From: Aldehydirespirator sp965221605
GTDB lineage: Bacteria; Actinomycetota; Acidimicrobiia; Acidimicrobiales; Aldehydirespiratoraceae
Assembly: GCA_965221605.1 (NCBI GenBank)
Contig: CBDCSK010000004.1
Location: forward strand, 62,001 to 126,000
DNA: 64,000 nucleotides
Direction: 5' to 3'
A program made the position numbers and the translations under genes. Under the pieces are notes generated by a model. That model saw nothing but the letters and a program-made list of their open reading frames with translations. It searched no databases and was not told where the DNA came from. Shown here in pieces: positions 1 through 8,835 of the stretch. Each line of letters starts with the position of its first letter. Within the stretch, counting starts at the first letter, position 1.

Positions 1-457
1 CGGTGGCGTCGATGACCTCTGTCGCCTGCAGAGGCGCGGCGTCGGGGCCGGCCGCGATGGCGGAGACCGTCGAGCCGCTGATGCCGACACTGGCCACGTA
101 GTCGAACCCCGAAGCGGGATCGACCACCCGGCCCCCGACGATGGCCAGGTCGAAGACGTGATCGGGGCCGCGGGCCGCCGACTCGTCGAGCACCGGAATC
201 TCCGGCGGTTGATCAGGCTGCGCCGGCTCGGAGACGACCGTCGCCGGGCCCGAGCCCGCGTCCGGCGATGCCGGGCCGGTCGCGGGATCACCGGGCTCGG
301 TCTGCGGCTCGTGGCGCGAACCGGCATCCGGGTCGGTGCTTGAATCGGTGCCCGAGCGGAAGCGGCGGAGCACGGCCACGTTGGTGGCTCCGAACCCGAG
401 CGCGATCAGCAGGCGGCGTCGGGCTATGGCTCCGAAGGTCGGTTTCGGCCCGTTCAC
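1..457 (-). CDS. Amidohydrolase (D-aminoacylase-like), N-terminal part only
   Basis: The minus-strand frame stays open from a GTG at 457 to the window edge, so only about 152 residues are seen. The N-terminus carries RRRLLIALG, a twin-arginine-like or signal-anchor start, followed by a Pro/Asp/Glu-rich linker of about 70 residues. After that comes FDLAIVGGRVVDPASGFDY, the typical first strand of metal-dependent amidohydrolases of the N-acyl-D-amino-acid deacylase type. The metal-binding HxH motif would lie past the edge. An exported or membrane-tethered hydrolase is likely, but the substrate cannot be read from this fragment. The family assignment rests on the first beta-sandwich strand only. 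Confidence 0.7.
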   Translation of the reverse strand, partial: MNGPKPTFGAIARRRLLIALGFGATNVAVLRRFRSGTDSSTDPDAGSRHEPQTEPGDPATGPASPDAGSGPATVVSEPAQPDQPPEIPVLDESAARGPDHVFDLAIVGGRVVDPASGFDYVASVGISGSTVSAIAAGPDAAPLQATEVIDAT

Positions 458-557
458 GACCGGTCAGCATAATGGTGGCCCCTGCGGCGGCTCGCGAGGC
501 CACCGCACCGCTCCGGCCTCGCGCTAGAACCTCGCTGCGCGTGTGCTCGCCGGGCTG

Positions 558-1487
558 TCACGGCGATTCCGGACAGGGGTCGTGAACATCACCGAGGGCG
601 AGGGCCAGATGGTCCGCCACCGGCCCGCTGAGGGAGCGGCGGAGCCACTCGAGTCCGCTGGGAGCGTCCGACACGCGGCTCAGCACCCAGCGGGCGAAGG
701 CGCCGTCGTCGAGCCATCCGGCAACCGGTGGTGTCAGACCGGGCAGGATCGCGGGAGCCCCGGCAGGCTGCCCGGCGACACCGAGCCTCAACGACGACCA
801 CGTGTTGGAGGCCTGGAAGCGCTGCCGCAGCCGGCGCGTGAGCCACGGTTCCGCCGGCGCGCCCGTGACGTTGAGCGGGTAGAGCGCCGACAGGCTGTCC
901 CAGCTGACGCGACGGCGGTCACACGGCCCGCCGCGGCGTGCCAGCATCGCTGACACCCGGTGGAGGAACACGCCGTCGGGGAACCACACCGTGGGCGCGA
1001 GGCACGGCGGCGTGGGTTGACCCAGGGCGCGGAGAGCAGCGTCAAGCAGAGTGCCGGCCACGGCGGACAGGGTCTGTGTCCTCGAGGAGGCCTCGGCGCG
1101 AAACAGCGCCAGCGAGCCCCCGTCCCGACTCACCGACCATGCGAGCACCCCGCGGCGCCGGTGGTCGTCGGGCCACCGCGTCTGGCATTGCACACTGCAC
1201 GCCACCGCATCCGTCGCGGCCGGACACCGCAGGCCTATGAGGGCGAGCCCGCTGCCCGGGGGCGGCTCGAGAGTGGTTGTCGCCCCACCGGGTCCGGCCA
1301 CCACGGCGCTGCCGGGCGACCGGTCGAGCGCTTGTGAGGCAAGGTCCAGAAGCATTGGGTCTCCGCCGGAGGGGTGCGCCTGTGCGCTGCCCGCCAGTAG
1401 CGCCGTGCTAGGGGCGTGCTCACGCTCTACGACGCGGCCGTCGTCGAGCCTGGTGAAGAACGGGAGGAGTCGGTGATTGCTGTGCAC
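558..1487 (-). CDS. Hypothetical protein, 309 aa
   Basis: This long open frame starts with GTG at 1487 and shows normal high-GC codon use. I recognise no family. The middle has a run of about 100 residues rich in Ala, Gly and Pro with several Cys (CSVQCQTRW), then an Arg/Trp-rich second half (PWLTRRLRQRFQASNTW). There is no clear signal peptide or membrane helix. It lies on the same strand as its two neighbours but is separated by about 100 bases on each side, so an operon is not certain. Confidence 0.55.
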   Translation of the reverse strand: MHSNHRLLPFFTRLDDGRVVEREHAPSTALLAGSAQAHPSGGDPMLLDLASQALDRSPGSAVVAGPGGATTTLEPPPGSGLALIGLRCPAATDAVACSVQCQTRWPDDHRRRGVLAWSVSRDGGSLALFRAEASSRTQTLSAVAGTLLDAALRALGQPTPPCLAPTVWFPDGVFLHRVSAMLARRGGPCDRRRVSWDSLSALYPLNVTGAPAEPWLTRRLRQRFQASNTWSSLRLGVAGQPAGAPAILPGLTPPVAGWLDDGAFARWVLSRVSDAPSGLEWLRRSLSGPVADHLALALGDVHDPCPESP

Positions 1488-1603
1488 GGGACGGGGCCTT
1501 TCGCCTCGGGGGCTTGAGGCGGCCCGTCGTCCCGGGCTGCGAGGAGAGCCTTCAGTGCTCGCCTGAGAGAATGGGCGAGGGGTGTGACATCACGGTCTCC
1601 GGG

Positions 1604-2227
1604 TCAGGCCGAGTGGGCCGCGATCAGGTCGTCCACCGAGCCCCAGCCGTCGAACAGCAGGCTCACGCCCCCATGCTGCATGACTGAGCGGTTCCAGGGT
1701 TGGGGCAGCAGCCATACCGGCTTGTTGGCCTCGGCCAGCCGCCGTATCCGGCGGGGGGCGTCATCCACCCAGACGTCGGCGTCAATCGACACGGGGTCGT
1801 CAGTGAACACGACGTCGTCGTCGCCGATGCCTAGTTGCGGCTGCGCCGCGAACCACTGGCGGGCGATGTCGCGGGTCCGTTCCTGATCGTCGGGGTTGTC
1901 GCCCACCATGCGGTCTCGCCTGGTGACGGCCATGACCTTGAAGCCGGCCGACTGCAGCCTGGCGATCCCGGCGTCGGCGCCCTCGACGAGCTTGAGCCGG
2001 CCCGACATCGGGGACAGCAGGAAATCTCGGATGGCCGCGGCTGGATCGGCGACATCCCATTCCGACAGGTCCCAGGACACATTGAGGGCCAGCTGCCTGT
2101 CGGCGACCGCGTGGCGGGCGGCGACGTGGGCTCGTAGGCCCTTGACCCAGTTCGCGATGACCCCGTCCATGGTCACGGCCACAGCGGGGGAACTCGAATT
2201 CGACGATGCAGGCGGTGGAGGCGTCAT
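1604..2227 (-). CDS. HAD-like 5'-nucleotidase (NT5C type) relative lacking the usual nucleophile Asp
   Basis: A 207-residue protein resembling bacterial NT5C-type deoxyribonucleotidases of the HAD superfamily. Family members begin with a DxDG motif in which the first Asp is the nucleophile. Here the corresponding segment is VTMDGVIANW, so Thr19 stands where the nucleophile Asp is expected while Asp21 is kept. The later part fits the fold: KVMAVTRRDRM (motif II-like Thr/Arg) and ADVWVDDAPRRI (motif IV-like acidic pair). It may be an inactive or altered HAD protein. The ATG at 2227 is used; a start closer to MDGV would remove the first strand. Confidence 0.6.
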   Translation of the reverse strand: MTPPPPASSNSSSPAVAVTMDGVIANWVKGLRAHVAARHAVADRQLALNVSWDLSEWDVADPAAAIRDFLLSPMSGRLKLVEGADAGIARLQSAGFKVMAVTRRDRMVGDNPDDQERTRDIARQWFAAQPQLGIGDDDVVFTDDPVSIDADVWVDDAPRRIRRLAEANKPVWLLPQPWNRSVMQHGGVSLLFDGWGSVDDLIAAHSA

Positions 2228-2381
2228 GCGGCGAAAGTGTAACGACCGGAGACCGCCGCTCCGTACCGGACCGCTCGCCTAGCCGCTCGGCCTCTTGGAG
2301 CGCCCCCGCGCGGGTGCGTTCGCCACGCTTCTTGTATTTGATCGACTATATGATGCTGCTCCGGCCGGGAAGGGAGATCCG

Positions 2382-4049
2382 ATGTCTGAAGCCTCGGGCG
2401 ACCTGCTGGGACGCCGCGTGATCGCGGACGCGATCAGTTCAGCCGGCATCGACACCGTATTCACGGTTGCAGGTGGCCACTTCCTGCCCACCTACCACGA
2501 GCTGGGCCGAGCCGGAGCCCCCAGGGTGGTCGCCGCCCGTCACGAGCAGGGTGCCGGCTACATGGCCTCGGGCTACGCGCTGGCAGGGGGGCGCACCGGT
2601 GTGGTCCTGTCGGGTGCTCCGGGCCCCGGCGCCACCAACCTCGTGACCGCGGTGGCCAACGCTCAGGCCGACTCGATCCCGCTGCTGGTGCTCACCGCCC
2701 AGGTCGACCGGCGATACGTCCACCGCAACATCCTGCAGTATTGCGACAACGTTGGGCTGCTCGCCCCGTTCTGCAAGCGGTCCGTGCAGGCTGCATCCCT
2801 CGACGAGGTGCCCAACCTCATCGCCACCGGCCTCCAGCTGGCGGCATCGGGCCGGCCCGGCCCAGTGCATGTCGCCCTGCCTCAGAATCTCCAGGCCGAC
2901 ACATCGGACCGGACCGTCGGGTCCGTCCCACCGGCAGCCGAGGCTGGCACGCCACCGGCCGAGTCCAGCGTCGCGGAGCTCGTTCAGCGGCTCGACCGCT
3001 CGAAGCGGCCTGCCATCCTGGCCGGCCACGGCGTGCTCCGCAGCTCCGGCGGCGCGGCTCTGAGCGACCTGTGCGGCCGTCTCGGCGCGCCCGTCGCCAC
3101 CAGTCGATCCGGCATCGGCAGCATCTCCACTGACCACCCTCAGAGCGTCGGGATGCTCGGCTTCTACGGAACCGACACAGCCCGCGACGCCATCGGATCA
3201 GCCGACCTGGTGCTGGTCGCAGGCTGCGCGCTCGGCGAGCAGACGACCTTCGGCTGGCGCGCCGACCTGTTCGCCGACGACGCGCAGCTGGTGCAGGTCG
3301 ACGCGGACCCCTCGCAGATCAACCGCGTCTACCGGGTTGATCAGGGCGTCGTGGGCAGCGTCGGAGCGGTGCTGGAGGCCGTCGTCGACCGGGTCGACCA
3401 GCGCGATCGGTGGTTCAGCGGCAGGCCGGTGCGCACCGCGCCGCAGAACGACCCTGCCCGTGGCCTGAGCGCGGCCAGCGTGATCGATGCTCTCAACCGG
3501 CACGGACCGGACGGCATGGTGGTGTCGGCCGACATCGGGAACCACCGGCTGTGGGTTTGCGAGCAGCTCGATGTTCGCAGACCGGAGGGCCTGCTCCAGT
3601 CGTGCGAGTTCGACGCCATGGGCTTCAGCCTCCCCGCGGCCATCGGAGCCGCGGTCGCCCTGCCGGGCACGACCGCGGTGGCCATCGCCGGCGACGGCGG
3701 GTTCGTGCACACGATGGGGGAGCTCGTCGTGGCCAAGGACCTTCATCTGCCGCTGGTGGCGGTGGTGTTCGTGGACGGCGCCCTCGGGATCCTGCGCCAC
3801 CAGGCCGAGGCGATGTACGGCGAGGACCACTTCGTGCGTCTCGGGTCCATCGACTTCGCGGCGGTGGCCGGCGCCTTCGGTATCCCGGCTCGCCAGGTCG
3901 AGGACCAACGCGACGTCGACGCCACATTCGAATGGGCCCTGTCGCACCGCCGGCCGGCGCTGGTCGCGGTCGAGATCGATCCGGAGGAGGTCTTCCCGCC
4001 TCTGCGAACCAAGATCGAACAGCGCAAGATCGACCTTATGGGCCGGTAA
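2382..4049 (+). CDS. Thiamine diphosphate-dependent enzyme (acetolactate synthase/decarboxylase-like)
   Basis: A 555-residue ThDP enzyme with the usual three domains. The N-terminal Pyr domain holds the conserved ThDP-activating Glu in RHEQGAGYMASGYAL (Glu55); the C-terminal PP domain has AIAGDGGFVHTMGEL around residue 436 for Mg and diphosphate binding. The second part of that motif, normally NN, reads VDGALG. The start is the ATG at 2382, preceded by AGGGAG at 2371-2376; a longer upstream frame lacks support. This could be a 2-keto acid decarboxylase, lyase or acetolactate synthase-like enzyme; no regulatory subunit gene is adjacent, which argues against true IlvB. Its 3' end overlaps the convergent GntR gene by 14 bases. 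Confidence 0.8.
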   Translation: MSEASGDLLGRRVIADAISSAGIDTVFTVAGGHFLPTYHELGRAGAPRVVAARHEQGAGYMASGYALAGGRTGVVLSGAPGPGATNLVTAVANAQADSIPLLVLTAQVDRRYVHRNILQYCDNVGLLAPFCKRSVQAASLDEVPNLIATGLQLAASGRPGPVHVALPQNLQADTSDRTVGSVPPAAEAGTPPAESSVAELVQRLDRSKRPAILAGHGVLRSSGGAALSDLCGRLGAPVATSRSGIGSISTDHPQSVGMLGFYGTDTARDAIGSADLVLVAGCALGEQTTFGWRADLFADDAQLVQVDADPSQINRVYRVDQGVVGSVGAVLEAVVDRVDQRDRWFSGRPVRTAPQNDPARGLSAASVIDALNRHGPDGMVVSADIGNHRLWVCEQLDVRRPEGLLQSCEFDAMGFSLPAAIGAAVALPGTTAVAIAGDGGFVHTMGELVVAKDLHLPLVAVVFVDGALGILRHQAEAMYGEDHFVRLGSIDFAAVAGAFGIPARQVEDQRDVDATFEWALSHRRPALVAVEIDPEEVFPPLRTKIEQRKIDLMGR

Positions 4050-4710
4050 CCGCCTCGTTGCCCGCCACCGCGATCGCCTCGGTCAGCGCGGCTATGGCGT
4101 GAGCCCTGTGCATGTGGCTCTCGTCGAGGAAGGTGTCGACATCCCTGTTGGCGACCGCTTGCATCATCCTGTGATGCTGGTCGTGCACTAGCCGCCGGTT
4201 CTCGGGCGACATCAGGTAGCGGACGCGGTAGCGATCCGAGGAGTCCCACAGGATTCGCAGGACTCGCACCAGCTGAGGCATGCTGGCCGCCTCGAAGACG
4301 GTGAAGTGGAATCGCCGGTTCACCGCGGTCAGGGAGATGACCTCTTCCTGCACCTCGTCCATCTCGTGGACGATCTCCCGTAGGCGGACCACGGTGTCGG
4401 CCTCCAGGCGCGGGATTGCCCGGCTGACTGCCTCCGTCTCGAGGAGTTCACGGATCCGGTAGATGTCGATGAGGTCGTCCATGTCGAGGGTCGCGACCAC
4501 GTAGCCCCGGTGGGGCCGGTAGTGGACATGTCCCTCGCCCTCGAGGATCCTCAGCGCCTCCCGCACGGGCACGGCTGACACTCCGAGCTCCTCGCCCAGC
4601 GCGTCCGGTCGGATGGACTCGCCCGGCGCGAGCCGGCCGTCGAGGAGCTGCTGGCGGATCTCCGCGAGCACGGCCTCCTGGGCGGTCTTGGGCCTCTCGA
4701 ATGAGCTCAC
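4036..4710 (-). CDS. GntR-family regulator, FadR subfamily (FCD domain)
   Basis: A 224-residue regulator. The N-terminal winged helix includes LAPGESIRPDALGEELGVSA and VPVREALRILEGEG, a typical GntR recognition helix. The C-terminal helical FCD domain (about residues 80-210) has RRFHFTVFEAA, HDQHHRMMQAV and ESHMHRAHAI, with His positions that usually bind a metal and an acid ligand. It is transcribed away from the ABC importer that starts at 4803; the 92-base gap holds the importer promoter, so this protein probably controls the importer and the flanking catabolic genes (inference). The 3' end overlaps the ThDP gene. Confidence 0.88.
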   Translation of the reverse strand: MSSFERPKTAQEAVLAEIRQQLLDGRLAPGESIRPDALGEELGVSAVPVREALRILEGEGHVHYRPHRGYVVATLDMDDLIDIYRIRELLETEAVSRAIPRLEADTVVRLREIVHEMDEVQEEVISLTAVNRRFHFTVFEAASMPQLVRVLRILWDSSDRYRVRYLMSPENRRLVHDQHHRMMQAVANRDVDTFLDESHMHRAHAIAALTEAIAVAGNEAVTGP

Positions 4711-4740
4711 AACGCCCCATCATGCCATGCGCGGGCGGAG

Positions 4741-4769
4741 TTGACATCCGATTGATGATTTCCTATAGA
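4741..4769 (+). promoter_or_regulatory. Sigma-70-type promoter of the ABC importer operon
   Basis: TTGACA at 4741-4746 and TATAGA at 4764-4769 are separated by exactly 17 bases. The site lies 34 bases before the ATG of the binding-protein gene, which has its own strong Shine-Dalgarno stretch (GGAGGGAGA, 4789-4797). The region also separates it from the divergent GntR gene, so a repressor operator here is plausible, but no clear palindrome was found. Confidence 0.7.
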
Positions 4770-4802
4770 GTTTTGCCGTCTCAACGGCGGAGGGAGACCA
4801 TC

Positions 4803-6041
4803 ATGAACGAGACGAGGAATCGGACCAGACGACTGCGCTGGCTCGCAGTGGCGTTGGCAGCAGCACTGCTGTTCACAGCCTGCGGCGACGACGAGGAAGC
4901 CGAGCCGGCCGCTCCGGCGCCGGCACCGGCCGAGGAGGCCGCTCCGGCACCCGATCCAGAGCCGGTCGACGAGGACGAGGGCCATGACCACGACGAGGAC
5001 GAGGGCCACGACATGGACGAGGGCCATGACCACGACGAGGACGAGGGCCATGACCACGACGAGGACGAGGGCCACGACGATGACGAGCCTGAGCCCGAGC
5101 CGACGGTGCCGCCCGAGCCGATCGACATCCGGCTCGTGACGTGGGGCGCCGCCAAGTTCATCGACTTCATCGACCTGTATGTGGCCGAGGAGAACGGCTA
5201 CTTCGCCGAGGCCGGAGTGACCCTCGAGCAGCTCCCGGGCGCGGGAGCGGGCGACGCGGTTCGCCAGCTTGTGGCCGGCAACGCCGACATCGCCATGGCC
5301 GACGCCCTGTCCGGCTTCTTCGCCACCATCGCGGGAGCGGACCTCGAGGGCATCTACTGCCCGTACACGCAGAACTGGATGACCATGCTGGTCAACACCG
5401 CGTCCGGCGTCGAGTCACCGGAGGACCTGCGGGGCAAGACGGTCGCAGTCACGTCGCAGGCCTCCACCAGCAAGTGGTACGCCGCTCTGCTGCTCGCCGA
5501 CAACGGCATCACCGAGGAGGACGTGACCTTCGCGGCTACCGGCATCGCCTTCGGTGAGGCTCTGCTCGGAGGGCAGGCCCAGGCCGCGTCGACTTGGGGA
5601 TCGATCAACTGGGCCCTCCTCGAGGCCGGCGGCATCCCCGACGACCAGGTCGACGACTACGAGATCTGGCAGTACGACCAGGTGCCCGGCCCCAACGACG
5701 TGTACTTCGCCAACCGTAGCTGGGTCGACGAGAACGCCGACGGGGTCGCCCGGTTCATAGACGCCCTGGAGAAGGCCAAGCTGTGGATCGAGGAGAACCC
5801 CGAGGCCGCGGCCGAGATCGGTTCCCGCCACGCGGTCGGAGCCGACAACATGGACCGCAACCTCGCGGTGATCGACTACCGGATCCAGATGCAGAACAAC
5901 GGCCCCGGCGTCTCAGAGAACGGCATGGGCTGGTGCGACGTGGCCACCATCCAGGACGTGGCCGACCAGGCCACTGCACTCGGGATCCTGCCGGACTCCG
6001 CCGATGCCTCAGCGGTGATCTCCAACCGGTTCATCAACTGA
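4803..6041 (+). CDS. ABC transporter substrate-binding lipoprotein (NMT1/SsuA/TauA type) with His/Asp-rich linker
   Basis: A 412-residue lipoprotein. A short signal peptide ends in LLFTAC, with Cys27 as the lipidation site. Residues 56-95 are a low-complexity linker built from EGHDHDED-like units with eight His among many Asp and Glu. The mature domain (from about residue 105) has IRLVTWGAAKFIDFIDLYVAEENGYF-like strands and NADIAMADALSG, as in nitrate, sulfonate and pyrimidine-precursor binding proteins. The start is the ATG at 4803 after a strong ribosome-binding site. The ATPase and permease genes follow, giving a complete importer. The substrate is unknown; the His-rich linker is unusual for this family and could bind metal. 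Confidence 0.88.
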   Translation: MNETRNRTRRLRWLAVALAAALLFTACGDDEEAEPAAPAPAPAEEAAPAPDPEPVDEDEGHDHDEDEGHDMDEGHDHDEDEGHDHDEDEGHDDDEPEPEPTVPPEPIDIRLVTWGAAKFIDFIDLYVAEENGYFAEAGVTLEQLPGAGAGDAVRQLVAGNADIAMADALSGFFATIAGADLEGIYCPYTQNWMTMLVNTASGVESPEDLRGKTVAVTSQASTSKWYAALLLADNGITEEDVTFAATGIAFGEALLGGQAQAASTWGSINWALLEAGGIPDDQVDDYEIWQYDQVPGPNDVYFANRSWVDENADGVARFIDALEKAKLWIEENPEAAAEIGSRHAVGADNMDRNLAVIDYRIQMQNNGPGVSENGMGWCDVATIQDVADQATALGILPDSADASAVISNRFIN

Positions 6042-6052
6042 GCGACAACTAG

Positions 6053-6091
6053 CCTGACCCCGGCGGGTGAGCCAGCCCGCCGGGGGTCAGG
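6053..6091 (+). terminator. Intercistronic hairpin after the binding-protein gene
   Basis: CTGACCCCGGCGGG pairs with CCCGCCGGGGGTCAG (one bulged G) across an 8-base loop. It sits 12 bases after the stop of the binding-protein gene and about 10 bases before the ATPase start. There is no T-tract, so it is better read as an mRNA-stabilising or partial attenuation hairpin that would keep the binding protein in excess over the ATPase and permease (inference). Confidence 0.55.
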
Positions 6092-6100
6092 GGCAGAGCG

Positions 6101-6883
6101 TTGAACGACCAGACCGCAGAACTCTCGGGGCGCGGCCACATCGAGATCGACGGGCTCACAAAGACCTACGCGTCCGACGCGGGCGACATCACGGCCCTGG
6201 AGGGGATCGACTTCGACATCGCCCCCCGCGAGTTCGTCGGCATCGTCGGGCCCAGCGGGTGCGGCAAGAGCACGCTGCTGCGCTGCGTGGGGGGTCTGAT
6301 CGCGCCCTCCACCGGCGAGGTGCGCATCGGCGGGGAGGTGGTCACCACACCCGACCGTCGCATCGGGTACGTCTTCCAGAAGGCGGTCCTGCTGCCGTGG
6401 CGCAGGGTCCTCGACAACGTGATGCTGCCGTTCGAGGTGATGCGCCGCCCCACCGACGACGACCGGCGCAAAGCGCACGAAGTGCTGGAGATGGTGGGCC
6501 TGTCGGAGTACCTGCAACACCGGCCGGGCGAGCTGTCGGGAGGCATGCAGCAGCGGGTGTCGGTGGCCCGGGCCCTGGCGGTGGAGCCCTCGATCCTGCT
6601 GATGGACGAGCCCTTCGGCGCGCTCGACGCCCAGACCCGCGATCAGATGAACCTGGAACTCCTGCGGATCTGGCAGGAGTCCCAGACCACGGTGGTGTTC
6701 GTGACCCACGACATCGGCGAGGCGCTGTTCCTGTCGGATCGGGTGATGGTGATGTCGGCCCGTCCCGGGAGGGTCCAGGACGTGATCGATGTGGATCTGG
6801 AGCGGCCCCGCACCTTCGAGCAGGTCGAGGGGGACGAGAGGTTCTGGTCGCTGCGCCAGCGGATCAGGGAGCAGCTGGAATGA
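6101..6883 (+). CDS. ABC transporter ATPase (SsuB/TauB/NitD type)
   Basis: A 260-residue nucleotide-binding subunit. Visible motifs are Walker A GPSGCGKST, Q-loop GYVFQKAVLLPWRRV, signature LSGGMQQR, Walker B ILLMDEPFGALD and the switch His in FVTHDIGEAL. The start is a TTG at 6101, next to a weak purine-rich stretch; no better ATG exists upstream of the first strand. It energises import with the permease that follows. The Q-loop LPWR segment is typical of the nitrate/sulfonate/pyrimidine importer subgroup. Confidence 0.92.
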   Translation: MNDQTAELSGRGHIEIDGLTKTYASDAGDITALEGIDFDIAPREFVGIVGPSGCGKSTLLRCVGGLIAPSTGEVRIGGEVVTTPDRRIGYVFQKAVLLPWRRVLDNVMLPFEVMRRPTDDDRRKAHEVLEMVGLSEYLQHRPGELSGGMQQRVSVARALAVEPSILLMDEPFGALDAQTRDQMNLELLRIWQESQTTVVFVTHDIGEALFLSDRVMVMSARPGRVQDVIDVDLERPRTFEQVEGDERFWSLRQRIREQLE

Positions 6884-6923
6884 GGCCGCCGCCGGGCTTG
6901 AAGCTGCCTGCGGAGGAGGTGAC

Positions 6924-7739
6924 GTGAAGCGGCTGTTCAGGGCGGCGCGCTCCGAGGCGTGGATCGGCCGGGTGCTGGTGCTGGTGTCGGCCGTCGTGCT
7001 GATCGCGGTATGGCACCTGTGGGCCAGGACCAACTCGCCGCTGATCCTTCCCGAGCCGGGTCCGGTGCTGAGCCGCCTGATCGACTACGTGGGGTCCGGT
7101 CGGGCCAATCCTCACATCTGGATCACCGTGCAGGAGATCGTGCTGGGATTCGCGCTGGGCGGTGTCGCCGGCATCGGCCTGGGCACCCTGGCCTCGGAGT
7201 TCGGCATCGCCCGGCGGGTGATCATGCCCTACGTCATCATCACGCAGGCGCTGCCCAAGTTCGCGCTGGCGCCGATCCTGGTGATCTGGTTCGGCTTCGG
7301 AATGACTCCCAAGGTGATCATCGCGGCCCTCATCGCCTTCTTCCCGCTCCTGGAGAACACCTATCTCGGCCTCACGACGGCACCGGCCGAGATGCTGGAG
7401 CTGTTCCGGGCGCTGCGAGCCTCCCGGTGGACCACCCTGACCAAGTGCAAGGCCCTGCATGCGGTCCCCGCGGTGTTCAGCGGGCTGCGGGTCGCGCTCA
7501 TGCTGGCGCTGGTGGGCGCAGTGGTGGCCGAGTACGTGGGGGCCAACAAGGGTCTCGGTGCACTGATCATCGTGTCGCAGGGAACGCTAGACACCGAGTT
7601 GATGTTCGTGGCCTTCGTGCAGCTGACCGTGCTCGGGCTGCTGCTCGACAAGATCCACGCTCTGGCGTACCGGCTGGTGATGCGCCGCCTGTACGGCTCG
7701 ATCGGCGCCGAGATGCGGGCCGCGGGCGTCTCGGTGTGA
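6924..7739 (+). CDS. ABC transporter permease (SsuC/TauC type)
   Basis: A 271-residue membrane protein with about six helices, including LVLVSAVVLIAVWHLWA, EIVLGFALGGVAGIGLG and IIAALIAFFPLLEN. The EAA-loop region reads EMLELFRALRASRWTTL, as in the BPD_transp_1 family. The start is the GTG at 6924, placed five bases after GGAGGAGGT (6912-6920). The longer frame from 6789 would overlap the ATPase gene by about 95 bases and is rejected. It forms the channel of the importer with the preceding genes. Confidence 0.9.
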   Translation: MKRLFRAARSEAWIGRVLVLVSAVVLIAVWHLWARTNSPLILPEPGPVLSRLIDYVGSGRANPHIWITVQEIVLGFALGGVAGIGLGTLASEFGIARRVIMPYVIITQALPKFALAPILVIWFGFGMTPKVIIAALIAFFPLLENTYLGLTTAPAEMLELFRALRASRWTTLTKCKALHAVPAVFSGLRVALMLALVGAVVAEYVGANKGLGALIIVSQGTLDTELMFVAFVQLTVLGLLLDKIHALAYRLVMRRLYGSIGAEMRAAGVSV

Positions 7740-7773
7740 CCTCGCGGTACGGGCGATACGGGAGCGACCACTG

Positions 7774-8760
7774 ATGGACTTCGGCTGGCGCGTGCCCTCC
7801 TACGCCGGGCCTCTGACCACCCCGGCGTCGGCGCGGGCACTGGTCCCGTACTTCACGCGCGTTGAGGAGGCCGGCTTCTCCGGGCTATGGGTGATCGACC
7901 ACCTGCTGGTGGCGCCGAACGTGTACTCGGTGGCCTGGCAGGATCCCATGGTCACCCTGGCGGTTGCCGCGGGAGCCACCGAGCGCATCCGCCTGGGAAC
8001 CGCCATCCTCTGCGCGCCGTTCCGCCATCCCACCATCATCGCCAAGGAGGTCGCCAGCCTCGACAGCCTCTCGGGCGGTGGCCGGGTGGTTCTGGGCGTC
8101 GGCACGGGCCACGACGACATGGAGTTCGCGTCGGTGGGGGTGCCGCGGCGCGAGCGCGGCCGGCGCACCGACGAGGCCCTGGAGCTGATCGGCCTGCTGC
8201 TCAGCACCGACGACGTGAGCTTCCGGGGCGACTACTACCGCGTCGACGACGGCACGACCCTGTACCCCCGGCCCACCCAGCCCATCCCCATCTGGATCGG
8301 CGGCGGCTCCCAGGTGCACGTGGTCGACAACGTCGACACCCCCAACATGGCGCCGGCCGTGCTGGCCCGCATCGGCCGCCACGACGGCTGGATCTGCCGG
8401 TCCAGCGGCACCAGCCCCACCATCGTCGCCGGCGACATCGCGTCGGTTCGGGGCTATCTGGGGGCCCGGCGGGACATGAGTACCTTCACGATGTCGCACG
8501 CCCAGTGGCTGCACATCGTCGACTCCGCCGACCGCGACACGGTGATCGCCGAGCAGCTCGCGGCCTACCGCACGGTGATGGACGTCAAGCGCTCCGACGC
8601 CGACCTGCAGAGCGCCTACCTGTTCGGCACCATCGACGAGATGGCGGCCCGCATCAGGGCCCTGGCCGCGGCCGGCATCGACCATCTCATCATCAACCCG
8701 CTGACAGACGATCCCCGTCAGATCGACCTGTTCGCCGACAAGATCATGGCCAGCGTCTGA
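7774..8760 (+). CDS. LLM-class F420/FMN-dependent oxidoreductase
   Basis: A 328-residue luciferase-like monooxygenase family protein. Typical features are FSGLWVIDHLLV, ATERIRLGTAILCAPFRHP, KEVASLDSLSGGGRVVLGVG and YPRPTQPIPIWIGGGS. These enzymes bind FMN or F420 and oxidise or reduce varied organic substrates. It lies 34 bases after the permease gene and 75 bases before the enamidase-like gene on the same strand, so it probably acts on the imported compound. F420 versus FMN use cannot be decided from the sequence. Confidence 0.88.
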   Translation: MDFGWRVPSYAGPLTTPASARALVPYFTRVEEAGFSGLWVIDHLLVAPNVYSVAWQDPMVTLAVAAGATERIRLGTAILCAPFRHPTIIAKEVASLDSLSGGGRVVLGVGTGHDDMEFASVGVPRRERGRRTDEALELIGLLLSTDDVSFRGDYYRVDDGTTLYPRPTQPIPIWIGGGSQVHVVDNVDTPNMAPAVLARIGRHDGWICRSSGTSPTIVAGDIASVRGYLGARRDMSTFTMSHAQWLHIVDSADRDTVIAEQLAAYRTVMDVKRSDADLQSAYLFGTIDEMAARIRALAAAGIDHLIINPLTDDPRQIDLFADKIMASV

Positions 8761-8835
8761 GGACCCGGACCTGCTGTGCCCGGTCGAGCCAGCCCTGGCC
8801 GGCAACGGCGGCGCTACGACCCCCGAGGTGACCCA

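Noticed and set aside
4803..6041. Zinc-binding protein (ZnuA) identity for the His-rich lipoprotein
   Set aside because: The mature domain matches the NMT1/SsuA group, not the cluster A-I metal-binding proteins; only the linker is His-rich.
6053..6091. Intrinsic terminator ending the importer transcript
   Set aside because: No T-tract follows, and the ATPase and permease genes downstream need the same transcript.
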